This document shows positions 7,553-13,669 of a DNA stretch of 14,214 bases, piece after piece; the stretch's first letter is position 1, and each line of letters starts with the position of its first letter. Both the position numbers and the translations under genes were made by a program. The notes below the pieces were generated by a model, which saw nothing but the letters and a program-made list of their open reading frames with translations, ran no database searches and was not told where the DNA came from. The DNA is from an uncultured beta proteobacterium (GTDB lineage: Bacteria; Pseudomonadota; Gammaproteobacteria; Burkholderiales; Burkholderiaceae_B): positions 1 through 14,214 of the forward strand of contig CAIYCP010000370.1 of NCBI GenBank assembly GCA_903924715.1, written 5' to 3'.

Positions 7553-8596
7553 TTACGAGGTGATTTTCTCAAGTGCAAAATGCGAAATACCAAAACTAGG
7601 GATGACCATAGAGTGCAAGCCTTGGCCTCCAGTCACGATAATTTGAATTTGAGAAGCTTCGTCCAAATATGGAATATGGGTCGTTCCCGGAGTGACATTG
7701 AACGTCTTGCGTTTCGTTCGATACCATTCTTGACAGCCTTCACTGACACGGCTCAACTGAAGCCGCATGCGCGCGTGTAGATCTTGACGAATATCTTCTT
7801 TATTCATCCCGTGTTTTGCCAAAATCGCGGCGTGTTCTGGTCCAAGTGCTAGTAGCATTTCACCACCCGAACTCATGTTGTTGCCACCCACCGTCATCAT
7901 CACATCCGAAATCATCAGTAACAATTCAGCCGCATTTGCGCTGGCATGATCTTGAACATTATGGGGCGACTCCGCTGCGTGTACGAGCACGCTGCTATCG
8001 CTCAGTGCCAGGCCGTGTTCAACGTGAAAGGGGTCCCAGGGGTTTTGCTCTTCATTTTCGCCGGCACAAAAACTGAATTTACACGGCGTGCCGTGCGTGG
8101 CCATATCCGTTTTTCCTGGGATGCCTTGCCCAATATTCATTAAGACGAGACGTATCGCACGTCCGATCGTTGCATTGGCCCGAAAGCCTTGGCCAAAAAC
8201 ATTCGACTGACAGTTCAGGCCGATTTGGTGCCGGATCGGTCCATTGATCACGAGCATTGGCGCGACAGGGTGAGTGGTTGACTGCACGCCCGACAAGTTA
8301 AAGCTGGGCACGCTGAGCGCCTTGAGTGCAGCAACGAGCACGGGCATGTAACCTGGAAGACAGCCTGCCATCACGGCGTTAATCGCGAGTTTTTCAACAC
8401 TGCATAGGGCATAGCCGGGGGCAATCGCGGCAATTTCGGCGGTGGCGGGCAGGTCACTTCCAGCAACCATCGCGGCGACGCGTTCAGGTGTTGGAGGGAC
8501 AACCGGTAGACCATCCGTCCAACCCTGTTGCTCGAAGTAATCTTGCACTGAATCAGGCGATGTTTCTAGCTCTAATACTGTTGCGCTGGTGCTCAT
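7553..8596 (-). CDS. Stand-alone paralogue of the C-terminal domain of the UGSC selenoprotein
   Basis: A 347-residue, probably cytosolic protein of unknown biochemical function. It carries W-T-D-G-L-P-V-V-P-P-T (26-36), A-I-N-A-V-M-A-G-C-L-P-x-Y-M-P-V-L (about 71-87), V-I-N-G-P-I, the glycine-rich A-T-I-G-R-A-I-R-L stretch, A-G-E-N-E-E and, near the end, L-G-P-E-H-A-A-I-L-A-K-H-G. The same motifs, in the same order, occur in residues about 208-572 of the fused selenoprotein encoded two genes upstream, so the two are paralogues. It has no UGSC motif and no in-frame UGA. GGAGGG precedes the ATG at 8596 with good spacing, whereas a GTG one codon earlier lies too close to it. It follows the short selenoprotein by 52 bases and precedes selB by three, so it belongs to the same operon. 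A partner subunit of the free UGSC protein is a plausible role (inference). Confidence 0.85.
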   Translation of the reverse strand: MSTSATVLELETSPDSVQDYFEQQGWTDGLPVVPPTPERVAAMVAGSDLPATAEIAAIAPGYALCSVEKLAINAVMAGCLPGYMPVLVAALKALSVPSFNLSGVQSTTHPVAPMLVINGPIRHQIGLNCQSNVFGQGFRANATIGRAIRLVLMNIGQGIPGKTDMATHGTPCKFSFCAGENEEQNPWDPFHVEHGLALSDSSVLVHAAESPHNVQDHASANAAELLLMISDVMMTVGGNNMSSGGEMLLALGPEHAAILAKHGMNKEDIRQDLHARMRLQLSRVSEGCQEWYRTKRKTFNVTPGTTHIPYLDEASQIQIIVTGGQGLHSMVIPSFGISHFALEKITS

Positions 8597-8648
8597 CACG
8601 AGCCCTCCATCTGTTGAATGACTCGCGACTTTAGGTGCAGGCTTGGTC

Positions 8649-9248
8649 TTAAGTTTTGGGTAGACCGATCAAAAATTGCACGACATCGTTTAACCGTTCT
8701 TGTGCGATGACATCGATTTCTGGCAGGGTACGATTTGCGAGTGGATGATCGATTAATAGGATGGGTAGGCCAGGCAACCCCAAAGACTTTGAACGTGTCG
8801 CCGCGATCCCACGAAATGGTTGGGTACAAAACGTCACGGTTGGAATCCCGAGAGACTCTATCGTGTGCGAGTCGTGGACACTCCACGACGAGCACGACCC
8901 TCAGTCGCCTGAGGCCGTGAGCATCAGATCGGGTTTCCATGCAGTGATCTCCGAAATGAACGGTGCCGCGGCCGCCGAAGTTGGTTTGCGCCACATCTTG
9001 ATGTCGCTCACGCCCAAGCGCTTCAGTTGTGCGCCGAAGGCTGTGAGTAGTTCGCGTGCATTGACTTTGTTATTGTCGAGCAGAGCCAGTCGCTTGCCCA
9101 CCAAGCTTGCGAGCCGCGGGGCGAGTTGACGTTGTCCTTGCTCGCGACCCCCTTCGGGAATCAGATCGTGTGGATTTTTAACCGGAGTATGCGTTTCAAC
9201 CCCAGGATGCAGGACATACAATTTTTGTGCCGTATTTAAAAGACTCAT
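8649..9248 (-). CDS. UGSC-family selenoprotein, single-domain form (Sec116, UGA at 8901-8903)
   Basis: The gene looks broken by a TGA at 8901-8903, but the frame continues to a TAA at 8649-8651, giving 199 residues with Sec116. The residues around the UGA read A-S-G-D-U-G-S-C-S-S-W-S, the U-G-S-C signature of the UGSC family of (seleno)proteins; Sec116 and Cys119 form a U-x-x-C redox pair like thioredoxin C-x-x-C. The region before it (L-A-P-R-L-A-S-L-V-G-K-R-L-A-L-L-D) aligns with residues about 28-44 of the larger selenoprotein. After the Sec, S-L-G-I-P-T-V-T-F-C-T and G-L-P-G-L-P-I-L-L-I-D-H-P-L-A-N look like an alternating beta/alpha fold. GGAG lies six bases before the ATG. A SECIS-like hairpin follows the UGA. 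A pseudogene is unlikely, since frame and sequence character persist through the UGA and selB is in the operon. Confidence 0.92.
8861..8897 (-). promoter_or_regulatory. SECIS element of the 199-residue selenoprotein
   Basis: On the minus strand, numbering the U of UGA as 1, bases 15-22 pair perfectly with 26-33 (eight pairs) around a loop G23-U24-G25. A 2x2 internal loop (13-14 with 34-35) separates this from four more pairs (9-12 with 36-39), and 7-8 can pair with 42-43 across a two-base bulge. The apical loop begins 19 bases after the UGA, inside the usual bacterial range, and G-U falls at positions 23-24, the same as the SelB contacts in E. coli fdhF as I recall it. The bulged U17 of fdhF is absent. 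Pairing was worked out by eye. Confidence 0.82.
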
Positions 9249-9286
9249 GTTCGACTCCTTTTTCTCTATTCTAGACCGATCAGGTT

Positions 9287-11005
9287 TTAAAAGTTCCAGC
9301 CAGAAGGTAATTCGATTGACGCGGCAACGGGGTAGCCCAGGCGACCATTATGTGCAAACACATAGGCGTTGGTCCGTAAGGGGTCGCCCGTGACCGCAAT
9401 CATAAAATCATCAACGCTGGTGACCAAAGGCACCAGTCGATCCGGATCGTCTGATTCGCAAAACACCTTGGGTATGCGTCCCGCCTCATACTCTTCGGTC
9501 AAGTTCCAGATCGGCTTTTCGGCCCAGACGCGAAGCATGTACTCAAATTTCGAAGCCGGGATGCGCACATGCTCGAACAAGTATTGTTTGACCGCTTGTT
9601 TTGACCAACCACCTTGCGCAATCGCCTCGGCCAAAATCGGGCTCAACAAGATCAGCGGGCGCAGGGTTCCGTAGGCGCCTCCAACCGTGAACGTAATTTG
9701 CCATGAGTGTTGGCGAATCACCGCATCGGCAATGATGGGCATGATCTCTTCGGGCGTACTGCCCGAGACCGAGGCAATCAGGTTACCTCCGGTGTAGCGC
9801 GCAATGGTGACCGTGTTGTCGCTGGCTTGAAAGCCCATTTCGACGCTTGTTGGACTCCAACCAATGGTGCGCAGTACCTCTTCGTTCTCGGCGGCGACGA
9901 CGCGCCAAGTATTACCGAAGGTGGCCTTATCGTTTTTATGTAATAAAAAGCCCGCGACATTGCGTAGATACAACCGCCAAAATCGACCAACCGAGGTGTT
10001 GGGCTGGAAGCCATCGCGCAAGACATTTTCTCGGTAATTAAAGCCCAGTTGTTGAACGATCGGGCCATTCAAAATGATCAGGGTCTCGCCGCCAGGGGTA
10101 TTGCCACTATGTTCGACGCCGTAGGCTGGGTCTGCCATGGCTTGCACCAAGGCAACCAAGATCGGCATATATTCTGGACGGCATCCTGCCATCACGCCAT
10201 TGACGGCAATGCTCCAAATTGTGGCAGCGCGGTTGTCCGGTAATAAAACGCCCAAGACTTCGTCAGGCTTTCTGTCTGTGTAGCGTAAAAACGCTTCAAC
10301 TTTGGCACGCGTAGGCGGAACAATTGGGAGGCCGTCACTCCACTCTTTCTCAAGAAAAAGTTGGTTGACTGCATCAAAACCACCCGCAAACACGATGTCC
10401 TGTGCTTGAGGCTCAGACGCGGTCTGACCGGTACCACTGGCCTGCATGAGGTTCTTAATGACCTCGGCCGTGGTGACCTCTAATATATTGCGACGCAGCA
10501 TGGCAGGGCTTTGGGCGCCTGGATGCCCAGGCACCAAAGCCACCGGCATACTCGGAAAGCCCAAGCCGATCGACGAGGCCGCGGCGAGCTGTAGAAAGCC
10601 CTGACTCACAAGCGAAGAACTCGGTACACCGGCTTCTTCACACACTGCACTCGCCCGCAACACGGCGGGCGTGCAGCTGCCTCAGCAGCCCATCCCTGAG
10701 ATTACTGCATCTGCCTTCATCTCTTTGAGTCGTTTGGGTAAATCGGCCAAGATCTGACGCTCATCGGCCCCGTGCGTGTTGCCGAACACGCTCCAATGTA
10801 TGAAATTGACCCCGGGGAATTTAGCTTTTAATCCCACTTCCAAGGCATCGAACACTTGATCGCCCTTGAATAAATAATCCCAAAGCTGAACAATGGTTTT
10901 GCCATTCAAGGTGTCAAGGCGTTTTGCGAGCGATTTTCCTTGAACTTGCATTGGGCTGCGTGGCCACAGAACCTCGTAGTGTCCATCATTTGATTGATTT
11001 TGCAT
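9287..11005 (-). CDS. UGSC-family selenoprotein, two-domain fusion (Sec108, UGA at 10682-10684)
   Basis: A 572-residue selenoprotein whose frame is interrupted only by TGA at 10682-10684. Across it the protein reads A-V-I-S-G-M-G-C-U-G-S-C-T-P-A-V-L-R, with Sec108 and Cys111 as U-x-x-C and an extra Cys107. Residues 1-200 form the UGSC domain (G-K-T-I-V-Q-L-W-D, N-T-H-G-A-D-E-R, then E-A-G-V-P-S-S-S-L-V-S-Q-G-F and V-A-L-V-P-G-H-P-G after the Sec). After a Ser/Thr/Gln-rich linker, residues 208-572 form a second domain starting with W-S-D-G-L-P-I-V-P-P-T at 222-232, paralogous to the 347-residue protein downstream. GGAGGC placed six bases before the ATG at 11005 fixes the start; the longer frame to 11206 would run through the promoter. 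It is the first gene of the selB operon. No signal peptide is seen, so it is probably cytosolic. The reaction is unknown. Confidence 0.93.
10645..10676 (-). promoter_or_regulatory. SECIS element of the 572-residue selenoprotein
   Basis: With the U of UGA as 1, bases 9-14 pair with 35-40 (CUGCAC with GUGCAG), bases 15-20 pair with 27-32 (GCCCGC with GCGGGC), and G33-A34 bulge out on the 3' side. The six-base loop CGUGUU starts 17 bases after the UGA and holds two G-U steps. Twelve pairs, mostly G-C, make it very stable. The general design (UGA spacing, apical G-U) fits bacterial SECIS rules. The bulge lies on the opposite side from that of E. coli fdhF. Pairing was worked out by eye. Confidence 0.8.
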
Positions 11006-11058
11006 GACAAGCCTCCAGTTATTTTGATGATGCTCAAACCGGCGAACCTGCCACCTCA

Positions 11059-11086
11059 GCTTTGGGCAACTTTTTATACCCAAAGC
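11059..11086. promoter_or_regulatory. Perfect 8-bp inverted repeat, candidate operator
   Basis: GCTTTGGG at 11059-11066 and CCCAAAGC at 11079-11086 are exact inverted copies around the AT-rich 12-base spacer CAACTTTTTATA. The repeat sits in the middle of the divergent intergenic region and covers the -10 edge and predicted start site of the minus-strand promoter, the usual place for a repressor site. No regulator gene lies in the window. A hairpin in the 5' end of the transcript is an alternative role. Confidence 0.55.
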
Positions 11087-11112
11087 ATAGGGCAGAGCAG
11101 GGCTCAGTGCAA
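11084..11112 (-). promoter_or_regulatory. Sigma-70-type promoter of the selenoprotein-selB operon
   Basis: On the minus strand a -35 TTGCAC (11112-11107) is followed after exactly 17 bases by a -10 TATGCT (11089-11084). The start of transcription would lie near 11077, about 70 bases before the ATG at 11005, leaving a leader with the GGAGGC ribosome site. The -10 overlaps one arm of the inverted repeat at 11059-11086. For the divergent acyl-CoA dehydrogenase no equally good promoter was found. Confidence 0.55.
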
Positions 11113-11163
11113 CTAGAGTGTCTTGATCAGCTAAGATAGGCAGTATTGAATAAGGAGAGTAGG

Positions 11164-12342
11164 GTGAGCAACGAATTGAGTACGGAACAACAAGCCGAAG
11201 ACGCACGCATGATTGTCGACTTGGTCGCCAAGTTTGTTGATCAAGAATTGATGCCGCTTGAAGCGGCTGTTTTGGCGCGCGAGATTAAGGGCGAGGCCCT
11301 TAAATTACAGGCTGACGAAGAAGCTGCATTATTAAAAAAATGTAAAGAACTCGGACTGTGGGCCCTAGATGCCCCCGAAGTGCTCGGAGGCGCCAATCTG
11401 CCGGCGACCACGTGGATGGCCTTAAACGAAGAGCTGGGGCGCACCGTGACGCCGTTTGTGTTTCCGCCTGACTCACCCAATATGCATATGTTGCTTGCTG
11501 TCGGTACCCCAGAGCAAAAGAAGAAATATCTAGAACCCTATGCTGCTGGCACCGCAAAATCTGCCATCGCGATCTCTGAACCCAATGCGGGGGGAGACCC
11601 TTCAGGCATGATTACTCGTGCTGAAAAAGTCGGTGATCAGTGGGTGATTAACGGTCGCAAGATCTGGGTCAGTAAAGTGCCTTCTGCTGATTTTGTCATT
11701 GTCATGGCGCGCGTTGGTGCAGGCAAACGACATGAGGGGATTACCGCATTTATTGTTGAAAAAAACACCCCAGGTTTCGAGATTTTGCGCGAGATCCCGA
11801 TGCTCGGTGGACATCGCACGTACGAACTTGTTTTTGAAGACTGCCGAATCCCAGCCGAAAATATCTTAGGCGAAATTGGTGCGGGCTTTGCACCTATGCA
11901 GTTGCGTTTGGTGGTGCGTCGCTTACAAATTGGAACGTGGTGTATTGGCATGTGCCGTCGGGCACTAGAGATGATGTGCAGCCATGCAAAACAACGGACG
12001 ACCTTTGGTGCCTTGTTGTCAGATCGACAAGCGATTCAATGGTGGATTGCAGATGCGGCAATGAAAATGCACGCCTGTCGTTTGATGGTGCAAGACGCAG
12101 CCCGCAAGCAAGATCAAGGGATTGACGTACGTACCGAGGCTTCAATGATCAAAGTCTACGCCACTGAGATGGCGGCCGAGATCCTTGATCACGCCATGCA
12201 AACCTTCGGCGCGATGGGCGTCACCAAAGAATTGCCCTTGCAATTAATGGCGCAGCGTGTTCGGGTGATGCGTGTCTATGAAGGCCCGGCCGAGGTGCAT
12301 CGCATGTCGATCGCCAAAAAAATATTGAAAGAAACACGCTAA
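11164..12342 (+). CDS. Acyl-CoA dehydrogenase family protein
   Basis: A 392-residue FAD enzyme that introduces a double bond between the alpha and beta carbons of a CoA thioester, passing electrons to ETF. The flavin-binding stretch A-I-S-E-P-N-A-G-G-D-P-S-G-M is followed by G-D-Q-W-V-I-N-G-R-K-I-W-V-S, both family hallmarks. Near the C-terminus R-V-Y-E-G-P-A-E-V-H-R places Glu373 where medium-chain acyl-CoA dehydrogenase has its catalytic base, so the enzyme should be active. The preferred start is a GTG at 11164: AAGGAG at 11152-11157 lies six bases before it, whereas a TTG at 11146 would lie upstream of that site. It is divergent from the selenoprotein operon across a shared 158-base regulatory region and is followed by a CoA-transferase gene, which suggests a CoA-dependent catabolic route. 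Chain length and substrate cannot be told. Confidence 0.94.
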   Translation: MSNELSTEQQAEDARMIVDLVAKFVDQELMPLEAAVLAREIKGEALKLQADEEAALLKKCKELGLWALDAPEVLGGANLPATTWMALNEELGRTVTPFVFPPDSPNMHMLLAVGTPEQKKKYLEPYAAGTAKSAIAISEPNAGGDPSGMITRAEKVGDQWVINGRKIWVSKVPSADFVIVMARVGAGKRHEGITAFIVEKNTPGFEILREIPMLGGHRTYELVFEDCRIPAENILGEIGAGFAPMQLRLVVRRLQIGTWCIGMCRRALEMMCSHAKQRTTFGALLSDRQAIQWWIADAAMKMHACRLMVQDAARKQDQGIDVRTEASMIKVYATEMAAEILDHAMQTFGAMGVTKELPLQLMAQRVRVMRVYEGPAEVHRMSIAKKILKETR

Positions 12343-12378
12343 GCGTTATCGCTTTTTATTCATCATAGTGCAGCTTGA

Positions 12379-12400
12379 GCTCAGGCCTTCGGGCGTGAGC
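12379..12400 (+). other. Intercistronic hairpin with UUCG tetraloop
   Basis: GCTCAGGCC and GGCGTGAGC pair over nine positions with one G-G mismatch, closed by a C-UUCG-G tetraloop, one of the most stable RNA loops known. It lies in the 85-base gap between the acyl-CoA dehydrogenase and CoA-transferase genes. No T-run follows, so it is not a typical intrinsic terminator; a role in mRNA processing or differential stability is possible. Confidence 0.5.
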
Positions 12401-12427
12401 GGTCGGTATTTCGGAGACTGATAAATC

Positions 12428-13651
12428 ATGGCCAATCCAACGCCAAAAACCGCGCGTGCAAACACCCCACTTGCAGGCATTACAGTCATTGATCTGACTC
12501 AGATTTATCAAGGTCCCTATGCGACCTTCTTAATGGCAAAAGCCGGAGCAGACGTCATTAAGATTGAGCCCTTAAACGGTGAACCATCGCGCATACGAGC
12601 CAAGGTCAGTGGCGGCGCTTCCTTGCCCATGGCAATGTTAAATACCAACAAGCGCGGCATCACGTTGAATTTAAAGACTGAAAAAGGTCGAGAGCTCTTT
12701 AAAAAGATGGTTGCGCGTGCCGATATCGTTGTTGAAAACTTTGCGCCTGGTGTGATGGATCGTTTGGGCGTGGGTTGGTCGGTATTGCACGAAATCAACC
12801 CTCGTTTAATTTACGGTTCAGGAACAGGGTATGGCTTATCGGGCCCTGATCGCGATAACTTGGCGATGGATGTGACGATTCAAGCGGCGTCAGGCATCAT
12901 GAGTGTGACTGGCACGCCAGATGGCCCACCTTTGCGTGCAGGCGCTTCGATCGTCGATTTTTTGAGTGGTGTTCACTTATATGCGGGCATCATGACCGCT
13001 CTGTATGAACGCTCGCAAACAGGTGAGGGACGTTTGGTCGAAGTATCGATGCAAGAAACCGCCTATCCAACGTTAGCGTCAAATATGGGCATTACCCACA
13101 AATCGGTTGGTGTCGTACCGCCACGCGTGGGAAATCGACATGGTGGTCTGGCACTCGCACCCTATAACGTTTATCCGGCCAAGGATGGATACATTGCGGT
13201 GGTATGCGTGACTGAACCACATTGGCTCAATATGTTGGCAGCAATGGATCGCGAAGATCTGCGCGCCGATCCTAGATTTGCAACAAACAAGCTTCGGGTT
13301 GAAAACATTTCAGAGACCGACGCTGAAATCACCAAGTGGACCGAGAGCCTGCCGCGTGCTGAGCTGTTTGCGCTGAGTAAAAAACATGGTTTCCCGGCGG
13401 CGCCTGTGCGCGATTTGCTTGAAGTGATGAACGATCGACATATGCACGAGCGCGGTATGCTCGAATGGTTTGACGACAAAGATCTTGGACGGGTCGTGCT
13501 GCCCCATACCCCTTTGTTTATTCATGGCACAGATCGCGTTAAAACTGTGGCGAGTCCTGATTTGGGGCAACACAATCAGGCGGTTTATTCTGAATGGTTT
13601 GGTCTGACAGACGTTGATCTCGAAGCCTTGCGTCAAGAAGGCGTGATCTAG
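12428..13651 (+). CDS. CaiB/BaiF-type CoA-transferase (family III)
   Basis: A 407-residue family III CoA-transferase that moves CoA between carboxylic acids without free CoA. The N-terminus L-A-G-I-T-V-I-D-L-T-Q-I-Y-Q-G-P-Y-A-T-F-L-M-A-K-A-G-A-D-V-I-K-I-E-P is the family signature; N-T-N-K-R-G-I-T-L-N-L-K and V-V-E-N-F-A-P-G-V-M-D-R-L-G follow. Asp177 in S-I-V-D-F-L-S-G-V-H is placed as the catalytic Asp that forms the enzyme-CoA thioester. The length is normal. GGAG lies 11 bases before the ATG. It follows the acyl-CoA dehydrogenase gene by 85 bases and is followed after 18 bases by a Bug receptor gene, so the three are probably one transcript. It likely activates the acid taken up by the receptor (inference). 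Confidence 0.95.
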   Translation: MANPTPKTARANTPLAGITVIDLTQIYQGPYATFLMAKAGADVIKIEPLNGEPSRIRAKVSGGASLPMAMLNTNKRGITLNLKTEKGRELFKKMVARADIVVENFAPGVMDRLGVGWSVLHEINPRLIYGSGTGYGLSGPDRDNLAMDVTIQAASGIMSVTGTPDGPPLRAGASIVDFLSGVHLYAGIMTALYERSQTGEGRLVEVSMQETAYPTLASNMGITHKSVGVVPPRVGNRHGGLALAPYNVYPAKDGYIAVVCVTEPHWLNMLAAMDREDLRADPRFATNKLRVENISETDAEITKWTESLPRAELFALSKKHGFPAAPVRDLLEVMNDRHMHERGMLEWFDDKDLGRVVLPHTPLFIHGTDRVKTVASPDLGQHNQAVYSEWFGLTDVDLEALRQEGVI

Positions 13652-13669
13652 TCGAGGAGGGCGCCCAAA

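Noticed and set aside
8596..8994. Open frame of 132 codons on the minus strand overlapping the UGSC selenoprotein gene
   Set aside because: It is in a different frame from the selenoprotein, has no family-like motifs, and disappears once the UGA at 8901-8903 is read as Sec.
8649..11005. Both UGSC genes as frameshifted or nonsense-mutated pseudogenes
   Set aside because: The frames continue exactly across a single UGA in both, the UGA is in the same U-G-S-C context, hairpins follow, and selB is in the operon.
11006..11206. N-terminal extension of the fusion selenoprotein back to 11206
   Set aside because: It would cover the promoter, the inverted repeat and the start of the divergent gene; GGAGGC six bases before the ATG at 11005 fixes the start.
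12379..12400. Rho-independent terminator after the acyl-CoA dehydrogenase gene
   Set aside because: The hairpin is strong but no T-run follows it, and the next gene is on the same strand with a related role.
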